A DNA stretch of 64,000 bases from Desulfobacter postgatei 2ac9. GTDB taxonomy: Bacteria > Desulfobacterota > Desulfobacteria > Desulfobacterales > Desulfobacteraceae. The position numbers and the translations under genes were made by a program. This document shows, piece by piece, positions 44,472 to 54,271 of this stretch. Below the pieces are notes generated by a model. The model did not search any database. It was given only the letters and a program-made list of their open reading frames with translations, and had not been told where the DNA came from. Position 1 is the stretch's first letter. Every line of letters starts with the position of its first letter. The stretch is taken from positions 2,474,279 to 2,538,278 of the forward strand of contig NZ_CM001488.1 in assembly GCF_000233695.2 (NCBI RefSeq). Reading direction: 5' to 3'.

Positions 44472-45032
44472 ATGGCGGCAAAACTTTTTATTGTTTCTGC
44501 ACCCTCGGGTGTCGGCAAGACAACCCTTGTTAAAGAACTTTTGAAGCGGTGTCCGGACCTGGTATATTCCATTTCCCACACCACCCGCGCCCCCCGGAAG
44601 GGGGAGGTTCACGGAAAAGATTATTTTTTTACGGATAAGGCTCAATTCATGGAAATGGTGGAATCCGGCCAGATGCTGGAATGGGCACAGGTCCACGGCA
44701 ATTGCTACGGCACCTCCGGCGCTTTTGTTCAAGAACAGCTTGCCGCAGGGCAAAGCGTTCTATTGGATATTGACGTCCAGGGAGGGCGTCAGATTATGGA
44801 TTTCGGCTTGGATTCAGTTTCCATATTCATCATGGCCCCGTCTTTAGATGTGCTTGAACAGCGGTTGCGGGGGAGGGGAACCGATACCGAAGAGGTGATC
44901 CGCACGCGCCTGGAGAATGCAATAGGGGAAATTGCCCAGAAATCCTTTTATACCCATGTGGTGGTCAATGATGTGCTGGATGAGGCGGTTGCCGAACTTA
45001 TCGCCATTGTTAAACAGGAAACGGTAGGCTGA
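44472..45032 (+). CDS. gmk: Guanylate kinase
   Basis: A 186-residue Gmk: P-loop SAPSGVGKTTLVKELL, GMP-binding ISHTTRAPRKGEVHGKDYFF, the YGT motif in NCYGTSGAFV and VLLDIDVQGGRQI. It makes GDP from GMP and ATP. It begins three bases after remA and its stop shares a base with the next start (TGATG). Confidence 0.96.
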   Translation: MAAKLFIVSAPSGVGKTTLVKELLKRCPDLVYSISHTTRAPRKGEVHGKDYFFTDKAQFMEMVESGQMLEWAQVHGNCYGTSGAFVQEQLAAGQSVLLDIDVQGGRQIMDFGLDSVSIFIMAPSLDVLEQRLRGRGTDTEEVIRTRLENAIGEIAQKSFYTHVVVNDVLDEAVAELIAIVKQETVG

Positions 45033-45862
45033 TGGCCGGCAAATCAGCTTCCCCCGGCCGGAGGCGCAAACCCCGCGGCCAGGGAGGAAAAAGTGAACCT
45101 CGAAATCCCGGGGATAAAGAGATTCTTTACGGATACCATTCGGTATTTGAAGCCCTGAAGGCCGGCCGCCGTAAATTTGAATCCATCATGGTATATGAGA
45201 ACCGCTCTGATAAACGGTTACAGGCCGTGGCAGATCTGGCCGGGGAAAAACAGGTGGCTGTCCAAACCCTTTCCGGTGAGGAGTTGGACCGGTTGGCCGG
45301 ATTTGGCCGTCACCAGGGCATTGCCGCCAGAGTCTCTTCCTTTCCGGTCCAATCAGTCTCTGCGCTGCTCAAACTGATTGAAGGTCGGACAGAGCCGTTT
45401 TTTATTCTTATTCTTGAAAGTATTGAAGATCCTCAAAACACCGGTGCGTTGATCCGCACCGCCCTGTGTGCCGGCGTTGATTATATTGTGATGCCAAAGG
45501 ACCGCTGTGCCCTCCCGTCCGCCGGAGTATCCCGAAGTTCAGCCGGGGCCATGGAGCATGCCCCCATTTTTTTAGCCATCAATCTGTCGATTCTCATTCA
45601 TGACCTTAAAAAATATGGGGCATGGGTGTCCGGTCTGGATGCCGGTGGCGATAAAGGTCTTTTTGACGCAGACCTGACCGGCAACCTGGCCCTTGTGGTG
45701 GGAGGCGAGCACACCGGGCTGCGGCCCGGGGTTATAAAAGCGTGTGATTTTATCCTGTCCATTCCCATGGAGACCCGTATTACTTCTCTGAATGCATCCG
45801 TGGCAGGCGGCATTGCCATGTTTGAGGCCCGGCGTCAGCGTCTGGGCATCAATTTCGGATGA
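45032..45862 (+). CDS. rlmB: 23S rRNA (guanosine-2'-O-)-methyltransferase, RlmB/TrmH family
   Basis: 276 residues. A basic N-terminal tail (about 30 residues) leads to the substrate-binding domain ILYGYHSVFEALKAGRRKFE, then the SPOUT knot: motif 1 ILESIEDPQNTGALIRTALC, motif 2 ALVVGGEHTGLRPGVI and motif 3 ILSIPMETRITSLNASVAGG. This pattern fits RlmB, which methylates G2251 of 23S rRNA, but other TrmH members cannot be excluded. The stop overlaps the comF start by four bases. Confidence 0.9.
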   Translation: MAGKSASPGRRRKPRGQGGKSEPRNPGDKEILYGYHSVFEALKAGRRKFESIMVYENRSDKRLQAVADLAGEKQVAVQTLSGEELDRLAGFGRHQGIAARVSSFPVQSVSALLKLIEGRTEPFFILILESIEDPQNTGALIRTALCAGVDYIVMPKDRCALPSAGVSRSSAGAMEHAPIFLAINLSILIHDLKKYGAWVSGLDAGGDKGLFDADLTGNLALVVGGEHTGLRPGVIKACDFILSIPMETRITSLNASVAGGIAMFEARRQRLGINFG

Positions 45863-46626
45863 TAAAAAAACTGGTCAAAGCCACCGGGGCAGGGGTTTGT
45901 GCACTGGTGTTTCCGGACAAATGCCTGGGATGCGGCAAATATATTAAAAAAAACGCTGACAACCCGTTAAGCAAGTGTTTCTGCCACAGATGTCTGGGAG
46001 AGGTTTTACCGGTATTTGATCACCCTTTTTGCCCTGCCTGCGGCCATTGTTTTGAATCCGGACCTGATCACCTGTGTGAAGCATGTTTGAAAACACCCAT
46101 GGTGATGGAGAGTGTCCGGGCTGCATTTATCTATAAGGAGTTAATACAAAAGGCCCTGGGGTTGTTCAAATACCAGTCAAAGCTCAGTCTGGCCCGTCCC
46201 TTTGAACGTCACCTGTTCCAGGCCTTTGCCACCCATTTTGACATGAATGGTTTTCATTTGATTGTGCCCATTCCCCTCCATGTCTCAAAGGCTAAAAAGC
46301 GCGGATTCAACCAGTCCTATTTGCTTGTCCGGAATTTTCCCCGGTTGTACAGGGATGCCTATGGCCGGCCGGCGCCATGGTGCATTGACATCCGCTGCCT
46401 TGCCCGGGTCAGGGCAACGGTCAGCCAGACCGGCTTAGACCATAAAGCCCGGAAAAATAATCTTACCCAGGCCTTTGCCTGTCCTAAGCCGGACTATATC
46501 CAAGGTAAAAATATCCTTTTAGTAGATGATGTGTTTACCACAGGAGCCACCTGCAATGCCGCGGCCCAGACCCTTATGAATGCAGGGGCTGCCGGTGTGT
46601 CTGCCCTTGTTCTGGCCAGGGCTTAA
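45859..46626 (+). CDS. comF: ComF-family phosphoribosyltransferase-like protein
   Basis: 255 residues. N-terminal zinc finger with Cys pairs (CLGCGKY, CHRCLG, CPACGH, CEACL), then the PRTase fold: IVPIPLHVSKAKKRGFNQSYLL, and the PRPP-binding motif NILLVDDVFTTGATCNAAAQTL. ComF is needed for DNA uptake in competent bacteria and is also found in non-competent ones. It ends the gmk operon; the defence island begins 94 bases downstream. Confidence 0.9.
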   Translation: MIKKLVKATGAGVCALVFPDKCLGCGKYIKKNADNPLSKCFCHRCLGEVLPVFDHPFCPACGHCFESGPDHLCEACLKTPMVMESVRAAFIYKELIQKALGLFKYQSKLSLARPFERHLFQAFATHFDMNGFHLIVPIPLHVSKAKKRGFNQSYLLVRNFPRLYRDAYGRPAPWCIDIRCLARVRATVSQTGLDHKARKNNLTQAFACPKPDYIQGKNILLVDDVFTTGATCNAAAQTLMNAGAAGVSALVLARA

Positions 46627-46679
46627 TTGGGGTTTGAGCTGTTTTTAATTGAAGGAAGGTAAAAAAAAATAGCACTGTA

Positions 46680-46703
46680 ATAATTTGAATTTATTTCTAT
46701 AAT
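46680..46703 (+). promoter_or_regulatory. Possible promoter of the defence operon
   Basis: A perfect TATAAT (46698-46703) lies 23 bases before the helicase ATG at 46721, in an AT-rich gap of 94 bases after comF. The -35 region is weak (CTGTAA near 46675-46680). The start site would be within about 10 bases of the ATG, so the leader is very short. Confidence 0.4.
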
Positions 46704-46720
46704 GCTTTCAAAGGCTCTAT

Positions 46721-49700
46721 ATGATTCGACTCGAAGACCTTAAACCCAATGCCTCATTGCGAGGGCTTTTACCCGATAGTCTGGTAACTGTAGTCAATAT
46801 TCAATGGTATGGTTCCGAAGCCTTGGAACTGACCTATAAAACACCAAATGGCAGGGTGGCAAATGAACTGGTCTATCGCAGCGATGAACAACGACTTGAT
46901 CTGGTCGAACAAGGGCGTCCATGGGGTTTCGATGGAGACGGGGCCATGTTCCGGCTTGTTTCAGAGGCGCACCGTATCAATCTTGCCCATCTTTTTGATC
47001 CGGTTCTGGCGGTTCATACCTCTCTGGTCGATCCCTTACCCCACCAGATTACTGCTGTTTATGGAGAAATGCTTCCCAGGCAGCCGCTACGCTTTCTTCT
47101 GGCCGATGACCCGGGTGCCGGGAAAACCATCATGGCGGGGCTTCTGATTAAAGAACTGATCGCGCGGGGAGATCTTCAACGCTGCCTGATCGTCTGTCCG
47201 GGCAGTCTTGCTGAACAATGGCAGGATGAACTTTACCGTCGATTCTCCCTGCCGTTTGAAATATTGACCAATGATAAATTTGAAGCCGCCCGCACCGGCA
47301 ACTGGTTTCTTGAAACGAACCTGGTCATTGCCCGCCTGGATAAGCTCTCGCGCAATGAAGATGTTCAGCAGAAACTAAAGGCCCAGGATTGTCAATGGGA
47401 TTTGGTCGTCTGTGACGAGGCGCATAAAATGTCAGCAACGGTATTTGGAACAGAGGCAAAATACACCAAGCGCTATCGGCTTGGGCAGCTTTTATCAAGC
47501 CTTACCCGGCATTTTTTATTAATGACTGCGACCCCGCACAATGGAAAAGAGATTGATTTTCAGTTATTCATGGCATTGATAGATGGGGATCGCTTTGAAG
47601 GACGTTTCCGGGATGGTGTTCATTCTGCCGATGTGTCTGATCTCATGCGGCGCATGGTCAAGGAAAATCTTCTCAAATTTGATGGCACACCACTGTTTCC
47701 TGAACGTATTGCCTATACGGTTCCCTACCGGCTTTCCGATGAAGAAGCGTCTCTCTATAAGGCAGTTACTGAATATGTCCGCGAAGAGTTCAACCGGGTG
47801 GAAGCAGTTGAAAACGGCGGCCGGAGAGGAACAGTCGGATTTGCTTTAACCATTCTCCAACGCCGTCTTGCATCTTCTCCCGAGGCCATTCATCAATCGC
47901 TTCGGCGCAGAAGGGAAAGGCTTGAAAGCCGTTTGAGGGAATTGGAAGTGCTCGAGCGTGCCGGCAGAACCGGGAGCATCCTTTCTGACCTGTTGCCGAT
48001 CCTGGATGCAGAAGAGGTGGAGGATCTTGAGGATGCACCGGATGATGAGGTCGAAGTCGCAGAAGCAGAAATCCTTGACCAGGCCACAGCCGCACGATCG
48101 CTCCAGGAGCTGAAGGCCGAGATCCGGACGCTCCGGCATATTGAATCCATTGCCCTCAACGTCAGAAACAGCGGTGCTGATACAAAATGGCTGCAACTGG
48201 CAAGCCTTTTACATGAAATTTTTACGATCCGGACTACAGAAGATGCAGTGCTTGAAGAGGTTAAACCTTATGGTGCCCGGCCTATTCCACCTCACAAGGC
48301 TTCTGTTCATCAGAAACTGGTTATTTTTACCGAACACCGGGACACGCTTAACTATCTGGAAAATAGAATCACGGCTCTGCTGGGAAGAGAATCCGCCGTT
48401 GTTGTCATTCATGGTACGATTGGCCGCGAGGAACGCCTGAAAATACAGGAAGCCTTCCGGCATGATCCAAAAGTCCAGGTCCTGCTTGCCACTGATGCTG
48501 CAGGCGAGGGCATCAACTTACAGCGCGCCCACTTGATGATCAATTATGACCTGCCCTGGAACCCCAACCGGATTGAACAGCGATTCGGCCGGATCCACCG
48601 TATCGGCCAGACTGAAGTCTGCCATTTATGGAACCTTGTGGCTGAAGAAACCAGAGAGGGCGATGTCTATCGTAAGCTTCTGGACAAACTGGAGCAGGCC
48701 CGCCAATCCCTTGGCGGCCAGGTATTTGATGTCCTGGGCAAACTGCAGTTCGAAGGGAAACCCTTGCGAGATCTGCTGATCCAGGCCATCCGGTATGGAG
48801 AACAGCCTGAGGTGATGACCTATTTAACCACTGTTCTGGACCATGCCCTGGACCGGGAACAATTGCGAGACCTCCTTGATGAACGGGCCCTGGCCCATGA
48901 TGCCATGGATGCCGGCAGAATTCGAAGGGTACGCGAAGACATGGAGAGAGCCGATGCCAGGCGTCTGCAACCCCATTATATTGAATCCTTTTTTAGGGAG
49001 GCATTCCAGAAACTTGGCGGAACTGACCGGCAACGGGAACCCCGGCGGTATGAAATTACCCATGTGCCTGCCGTCATCCGGAACCGGGACCGTCTGGTCG
49101 GCATGGGTGAGCCGGTTCTTTCCCGATATGAGCGGATCACCTTTGAAAAAGAATTGATCAATCCCCAGGGCCAGCCCCTTGCGGCATTTGTATGTCCCGG
49201 GCACCCGCTTCTGGATGCAGTAACAGATCTGACACTGGAACGGCACAAGGATCTTCTTAAACGGGGGGCTGTCCTGGTCGATGACCATGATGCAGGCACC
49301 TGTCCCCGGGTCCTTTTTTATCTGGCGCATGCCATCCAGGATGCCGGCACCACCCGATCCGGGGACCGCCGCATTATTTCAAAACAGATGCTTTATGTGG
49401 AACTGGACGCGGATGGTCACAGCCGGCATATGCATTATGCACCCTATCTTGATTTCAGGCCTTTAAAAGAGGGAGAGCCTTCCGTTGAGGATCTTCTTTC
49501 AAGACCTGAATGCGGCTGGATCGACCGGGAACTTGAACACAAGGCCCAAGGGTATGCCATTACCCATGTGGTCCCCGAGCATTTGGCAGAAGTAAAACAA
49601 GGGCGGATTGCCCTGATCGGCAAAACAGAGGCGGCCGTCAAAGAGCGGCTCACAAAGGAAATCACCTATTGGGATCACCGGTCAGAACAGCTTAAACTGC

Positions 49701-50311
49701 AGGAGCAGGCCGGGAAAGTCAATGCCCGCCTGAATTCAAACGAAGCCCGTAAACGGGCAGATACCCTGCAGGCCCGCCTGCAGAAAAGGCTTGAAGAACT
49801 CAAGCTGGAAGCCCGGATCTCACCTTTGCCACCCGTGGTGATGGGAGGGCTTTTGATCATTCCTTCAGGACTGATCCGCAACATGACCGGTCACACAGAA
49901 GAAACTCCGGAAACCATAAGCCGGGCCAGGGATACCCAGGCGGCTGCTGCCAAAGCACGATCCGTGATCATGGATATTGAGCGCAGCCTCGGTTTTGACC
50001 CCATTGACCGGGAAACGGAAAAACTGGGCTACGACATTGAAAGCCGTATCCCCAATACCGGCAAGCTGCGGTTTATTGAGGTTAAAGGCCGCATCACCGG
50101 GGCACAGGCGCTGACCGTTACCCGCAACGAAATTCTTTATTCCCTGAACAAACCCGATGATTTTATTCTGGCCATTGTGGAATTCATGGGGAACGATGAG
50201 CACAAGGTCCATTATCTGCGCCAGCCCTTCCAGCGGGAGCCTGATTTTGGCGTGACCAGCGTCAACTATGCTTTTGCTGAACTTCTGGCCCGGGCGGACA
50301 ATCCATCATGA
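46721..50311 (+). CDS. SNF2-type helicase with C-terminal DUF3883 (defence helicase)
   Basis: A 1,196-residue helicase. Walker A DDPGAGKTIMAGLL (GAGKT 132-136), DEAH box at 232-235 in LVVCDEAHKMSATV, motif III MTATPHNGKE, and the C-terminal helicase motifs ATDAAGEGINLQRAHLM and NRIEQRFGRIHRIGQ. The last 120 residues fit DUF3883: LGYDIESRIPNTGKLRFIEVKG, with Asp1105, Glu1120 and Lys1122 spaced like a PD-(D/E)xK nuclease. Helicases of this type occur with DUF1156 methylases and DUF499 ATPases in antiphage Hma-like systems, and a related one (DrmD) in DISARM. It likely moves along DNA and may cut or load a nuclease. First gene of the island. Confidence 0.88.
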   Translation: MIRLEDLKPNASLRGLLPDSLVTVVNIQWYGSEALELTYKTPNGRVANELVYRSDEQRLDLVEQGRPWGFDGDGAMFRLVSEAHRINLAHLFDPVLAVHTSLVDPLPHQITAVYGEMLPRQPLRFLLADDPGAGKTIMAGLLIKELIARGDLQRCLIVCPGSLAEQWQDELYRRFSLPFEILTNDKFEAARTGNWFLETNLVIARLDKLSRNEDVQQKLKAQDCQWDLVVCDEAHKMSATVFGTEAKYTKRYRLGQLLSSLTRHFLLMTATPHNGKEIDFQLFMALIDGDRFEGRFRDGVHSADVSDLMRRMVKENLLKFDGTPLFPERIAYTVPYRLSDEEASLYKAVTEYVREEFNRVEAVENGGRRGTVGFALTILQRRLASSPEAIHQSLRRRRERLESRLRELEVLERAGRTGSILSDLLPILDAEEVEDLEDAPDDEVEVAEAEILDQATAARSLQELKAEIRTLRHIESIALNVRNSGADTKWLQLASLLHEIFTIRTTEDAVLEEVKPYGARPIPPHKASVHQKLVIFTEHRDTLNYLENRITALLGRESAVVVIHGTIGREERLKIQEAFRHDPKVQVLLATDAAGEGINLQRAHLMINYDLPWNPNRIEQRFGRIHRIGQTEVCHLWNLVAEETREGDVYRKLLDKLEQARQSLGGQVFDVLGKLQFEGKPLRDLLIQAIRYGEQPEVMTYLTTVLDHALDREQLRDLLDERALAHDAMDAGRIRRVREDMERADARRLQPHYIESFFREAFQKLGGTDRQREPRRYEITHVPAVIRNRDRLVGMGEPVLSRYERITFEKELINPQGQPLAAFVCPGHPLLDAVTDLTLERHKDLLKRGAVLVDDHDAGTCPRVLFYLAHAIQDAGTTRSGDRRIISKQMLYVELDADGHSRHMHYAPYLDFRPLKEGEPSVEDLLSRPECGWIDRELEHKAQGYAITHVVPEHLAEVKQGRIALIGKTEAAVKERLTKEITYWDHRSEQLKLQEQAGKVNARLNSNEARKRADTLQARLQKRLEELKLEARISPLPPVVMGGLLIIPSGLIRNMTGHTEETPETISRARDTQAAAAKARSVIMDIERSLGFDPIDRETEKLGYDIESRIPNTGKLRFIEVKGRITGAQALTVTRNEILYSLNKPDDFILAIVEFMGNDEHKVHYLRQPFQREPDFGVTSVNYAFAELLARADNPS

Positions 50312-50348
50312 TTATCATGATAAAAAAAATGATGACAATGGGATTGTT

Positions 50349-50389
50349 GGGTGTTATTGTAACCTCAATACTGAATCTGAATAACACCC
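50349..50389 (+). promoter_or_regulatory. Inverted repeat upstream of the Abi_2 gene
   Basis: GGGTGTTATT (50349-50358) and AATAACACCC (50380-50389) form a perfect ten-base inverted repeat with a 21-base loop in the 145-base gap between helicase and Abi_2. No T run follows, so a terminator is unlikely. It could be a repressor site, a partial attenuator or an RNA hairpin that keeps the Abi_2 protein low. Confidence 0.5.
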
Positions 50390-50456
50390 GCCACGCCTCC
50401 TGGGGTCTTGACCCCGAATGCGCACCCCGGCGGGTTACTTATTTTTGGGGGAAGGC

Positions 50457-51368
50457 GTGAAATATACCAAGCCCCCGCTGACCATTGACGACCAGATCAA
50501 TTTGCTGACGTCCCGGGGAATGACCATACCCGATCCTGCCCGGACTGCCCGCTATCTCTCCCATATCAGTTATTTCCGCCTTCGCGGTTATTGGATTCCT
50601 TTTGAAAAGGGGGATAATGGGAAAGACCATCATTTTAAAGCAGGCACATCCTTTGACAATGTTCTTGATCTCTATATTTTTGACAGAAAATTTCGCCTCC
50701 TCATCCTTGAAGCCATTGAACGGGTGGAAGTCTCCCTGCGGGCTCATTTTGCCAATGAACTGGGAGTCTGTTATGGCAGCCATTTTTATCTGGATGCAGA
50801 CTATATTCATAATACACGGATTCAATCAGGCCTGATTGACTCTCTTAAGGCTGAAATAGACCGAAGCACCGAGCTTTTTATTGATCATTACCGCAAGACC
50901 TATGATGATCCTGCCATGCCCCCCATCTGGGCCGCTGCAGAGGTCATGTCATTTGGTCAGCTTTCCTTGTGGTTTAAGAATCTTAAAACCCGCAGCGATC
51001 GGAACCGTGTGGCCAAATCCTATGGCATTGATGAGGTCATATTACAGTCATTCATGCACCATTTGACGTTTATCCGGAATATCACCGCCCATCACGGCCG
51101 GCTCTGGAACCGCCGCATGACCATCACCATGAAACTGCCCAGAACACCCAGGGCACTTTCTGCCATGCTTAACCCGAAAACCGAACGGTATATTGGAAAC
51201 ACTGCGATCATGCTGGGATATTTTCTTAAATTGATCAGTCCGGGAACATCCTGGCCTGAAAGAATGCGAAAACTGATTCAGGACTCCCCGGGTATTCGAC
51301 CTTCAGCCATGGGATTCAATGAAAATTGGACAGATCTGCCTGTGTGGGATACCAATAAAAGAGAATAG
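50457..51368 (+). CDS. Abi_2 (AbiD/AbiF) family HEPN abortive-infection protein
   Basis: About 303 residues from GTG 50457, preceded by GGGGGAAGGC; an ATG at 50418 would add 13 residues that do not fit the family. KPPLTIDDQINLLTSRGM, ARYLSHISYFRLRGYWIPFE, and FDRKFRLLILEAIERVEVSLR are typical of Abi_2. The C-terminal HEPN motif R-x4-H is intact in FIRNITAHHGRLWN (Arg207, His212), so RNase activity is plausible. Abi_2 proteins stop phage growth by killing or arresting the host. It lies between helicase and methylase and is probably co-transcribed. Confidence 0.88.
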   Translation: MKYTKPPLTIDDQINLLTSRGMTIPDPARTARYLSHISYFRLRGYWIPFEKGDNGKDHHFKAGTSFDNVLDLYIFDRKFRLLILEAIERVEVSLRAHFANELGVCYGSHFYLDADYIHNTRIQSGLIDSLKAEIDRSTELFIDHYRKTYDDPAMPPIWAAAEVMSFGQLSLWFKNLKTRSDRNRVAKSYGIDEVILQSFMHHLTFIRNITAHHGRLWNRRMTITMKLPRTPRALSAMLNPKTERYIGNTAIMLGYFLKLISPGTSWPERMRKLIQDSPGIRPSAMGFNENWTDLPVWDTNKRE

Positions 51369-51377
51369 AATAAATAT

Positions 51378-54260
51378 ATGAAAAAGAAACTCATTGAAGT
51401 GGCCTTGCCTTTGGATGCCATTAACAAGGCTTGTGCCCGTGAAAAATCCATCCGCCATGGCCATCCGTCCACGCTTCATCTCTGGTGGGCCAGACGCCCC
51501 CTGGCCGCAGCCCGGGCTGTGATTTTTGCCCAGATGGTGGATGATCCGTCCGGATATCCAGACCTGTTCCCCACAGAAAAAGCCCGGGAAAAGGAACGCC
51601 AGCGCCTGTTTAAAATTATCGAGGATCTGGTGTTGTGGGAGAATACCACCAACGAGACGGTCCTGCAAAAGGCCAGGGATGAAATCTGGCAGAGCTGGCA
51701 CCGCACCTGTGCGCAACATGCTGATCATCCAAGGGCAGAAGAATTGTTTAACCGCTATGTTCTGCCCGCTTTCCATGATCCCTTTGCCGGCGGCGGGTCC
51801 CTGCCCCTGGAGGCCCAACGCCTGGGGCTGGAAAGTTATGCCTCGGATCTCAATCCCGTGGCGGTGCTCATCAACAAGGCCATGATCGAAATCCCGCCCA
51901 AATTTGCCGGGAAACCACCGGTAAACCCGGACTGGCAGAATAAACCCGAGAGAGAAAAGGCCCTGTCTCTCTGGAAGGGTGCCCAGGGCCTGGCCGAGGA
52001 TGTCAGATACTATGGGAAATGGATGCGGGATGAGGCGGAAAAACGCATCGGCCACCTGTACCCCAAAATTGAAATCACAGATGAAATGGTCAAAAAAAGA
52101 CCGGATCTGAACCCCTATGCCGGTAAAAAACTCACTGTGATTGCCTGGCTCTGGGCCCGTACGGTGAAAAGTCCCAACCCGGCCTTTGCCCATGTGGATG
52201 TGCCGCTGGCTTCCACCTTCATGCTTTCCACCAAAAAGGGCAAGGAAGCCTATGTGGAGCCGGTGATTGAAAATGGGGGGTATCGGTTTGCGGTGAAGGT
52301 GGGTAAGCCTGAGGATGATATAGCTGTAAAACTTGGAACATCGGCAGGCAAACGGGCAGGATTTAAGTGTCTGATGTCCGGAACGCCATTGCCCTATGAT
52401 TACATCCGGTCTGAAGGGCAGGCTGGTCGCATGGGGGAACGAATGATGGCCATTGTTGCAGAAGGTGTGCGTGGGCGGGTGTATCTTAAGCCGACACCGG
52501 AAATGGAAGCCATTGCTTTGACCGCAAAACCTGAATGGAAGCCGGATACACCAATGTATGGCAAGTGTCGCGTCAATGTATCCAACTATGGATTGGATGT
52601 TTACGGCGATCTTTTTACCCCTCGCCAGCTTGTGGCCCTGACAACCTTCTCCGATCTGGTGCAGGAAGCCCGTGAGCAAGTAAAACAGGATGCTGTTAAG
52701 GCGGGTCTGTCTGATGATGGCAAAACACTGGATAAATTGGGCGATGGGGCTGAGGCCTATGCTGATGCAGTGGCAGTATTTTTAGGGTTTGGAGTGAGCA
52801 AGACAAGCAATCGTTCGAGCTCGATATGTACTTTTAAGAGTGGAGTACAGTGCCCCGGAGATACTTTTGGTAGGCAAGCGATACCTATGTCCTGGGATTA
52901 TGCAGAAGCCAATATAGTGAATGGTCCAAGCGGCTCATTTGAAAGCATGATGAAAAATGTTGTTGCTGGATTGCTTTCAAACGGTACAACGAATGGCACA
53001 AGAGGCTTGGCAAGGCAACAAGATGCTTCAAAACAATCGATTAGTGCAACAAAAATCGTCTCCACAGATCCTCCCTATTATGACAATATAGGCTATGCTG
53101 ATTTGTCTGATTTTTTTTATGTTTGGTTACGCCGTTCTCTAAAATTGACCTTTCCAGAACTTTTTGCCACGCTTGTTGTACCAAAGGAAAGAGAATTGGT
53201 GGCCACACCTTACCGTCATGGCAGCAAAAAAAAAGCTGAAGCTTTCTTCCTTGAGGGAATGTCCCAGGTTATGCACCGGCTCTCAGCTCAGACACATCCA
53301 GCTTTCCCGGTTACCATTTATTATGCCTTTAAACAGTCTGAGAGTGATGGTGCAGATGGCCTAACCAATACCGGTTGGGATACTTTTTTAGATGCCATTA
53401 TCAAAGCTGAATTCGCAATCAGTGGAACTTGGCCAATGAGAACTGAGCGTGAGAATCGTAAAATTAATCAAGGCACCAACGCTCTTGCCTCCAGCATCGT
53501 CTTAGTCTGCCGAAAGCGATATGTTGATGCCCCCATTGCCACCCGCAGGGATTTTGTGGCTACCCTCAAATCCGAATTGCCCCAGGCCCTTGCCCATCTC
53601 CAGCGCGGTAATATTGCACCCGTGGATCTGGCCCAGGCGGCCATCGGTCCGGGCATGGCGGTTTACACCCGGTATTCAAAAGTTCTGGATGCCAAAGGCA
53701 CCCCTCTTACGGTTCGCGAAGCCCTGTCCCTGATCAACCAGACCCTGGATGAAGCCCTGGCCGAGCAGGAGGGGGATTTTGATGCAGACAGCCGCTGGGC
53801 CCTGACCTGGTTTGACCAGATGGGGTTTGCTGAAGGTGATTACGGGATCGCAGAGCAGCTTTCCAAATCTAAAAATACCAGCGTGTCCGGCATGGTGGAG
53901 GCCGGGATTCTGGTATCCAGATCCGGGAAAGTTCGCCTTTTGACACCGGCTGAACTGCCCCAGGGCTGGGACCCTGAAACCGACAAACGGCTCACGGTCT
54001 GGGAAATGGTGCATCAGCTCATCCGCGCCCTTGAAACCGGCGGAGATTCAGCCGCAGCCATGCTTGTGGCCAAACTGGGTGCACAGGCCGAGACGGCCCG
54101 GGAACTGTGCTACCGCCTTTATACCCTTTGTGAACGAAAAAAACGGGCCAATGAGGCCATTGCATACAATAGTCTGGTGCAGAGCTGGCCGGAAATTATC
54201 CGGCTGGCAGGTGAAGAAAAAGACAAGAAACCTCAAGACGAACAATCTGAAATGTTCTGA
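51378..54260 (+). CDS. DUF1156 DNA methyltransferase (defence methylase)
   Basis: 960 residues. The N-terminus has the DUF1156 hallmark ([20 protein letters not shown]). SAM-binding motif [13 protein letters not shown] is at 134-146 and the catalytic DPPY at 564-567 ([20 protein letters not shown]), so an amino-methyltransferase (N6-adenine or N4-cytosine) is expected. The long stretch between them would hold target recognition. It lies ten bases after the Abi_2 stop. Base content is mosaic: samples near 51,800 and 53,550 are 57-67 percent G+C, but samples at 52,800-53,360 are 35-48 percent, suggesting an exchanged central block that includes DPPY. Its job is probably self-marking. Confidence 0.88.
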   Translation: MKKKLIEVALPLDAINKACAREKSIRHGHPSTLHLWWARRPLAAARAVIFAQMVDDPSGYPDLFPTEKAREKERQRLFKIIEDLVLWENTTNETVLQKARDEIWQSWHRTCAQHADHPRAEELFNRYVLPAFHDPFAGGGSLPLEAQRLGLESYASDLNPVAVLINKAMIEIPPKFAGKPPVNPDWQNKPEREKALSLWKGAQGLAEDVRYYGKWMRDEAEKRIGHLYPKIEITDEMVKKRPDLNPYAGKKLTVIAWLWARTVKSPNPAFAHVDVPLASTFMLSTKKGKEAYVEPVIENGGYRFAVKVGKPEDDIAVKLGTSAGKRAGFKCLMSGTPLPYDYIRSEGQAGRMGERMMAIVAEGVRGRVYLKPTPEMEAIALTAKPEWKPDTPMYGKCRVNVSNYGLDVYGDLFTPRQLVALTTFSDLVQEAREQVKQDAVKAGLSDDGKTLDKLGDGAEAYADAVAVFLGFGVSKTSNRSSSICTFKSGVQCPGDTFGRQAIPMSWDYAEANIVNGPSGSFESMMKNVVAGLLSNGTTNGTRGLARQQDASKQSISATKIVSTDPPYYDNIGYADLSDFFYVWLRRSLKLTFPELFATLVVPKERELVATPYRHGSKKKAEAFFLEGMSQVMHRLSAQTHPAFPVTIYYAFKQSESDGADGLTNTGWDTFLDAIIKAEFAISGTWPMRTERENRKINQGTNALASSIVLVCRKRYVDAPIATRRDFVATLKSELPQALAHLQRGNIAPVDLAQAAIGPGMAVYTRYSKVLDAKGTPLTVREALSLINQTLDEALAEQEGDFDADSRWALTWFDQMGFAEGDYGIAEQLSKSKNTSVSGMVEAGILVSRSGKVRLLTPAELPQGWDPETDKRLTVWEMVHQLIRALETGGDSAAAMLVAKLGAQAETARELCYRLYTLCERKKRANEAIAYNSLVQSWPEIIRLAGEEKDKKPQDEQSEMF

Positions 54261-54271
54261 CAGGAGATCCC

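Noticed and set aside
51303-52679. Open frame of 458 codons on the minus strand
   Set aside because: It is antisense to the DUF1156 methylase in its G+C-rich part and resembles no protein.
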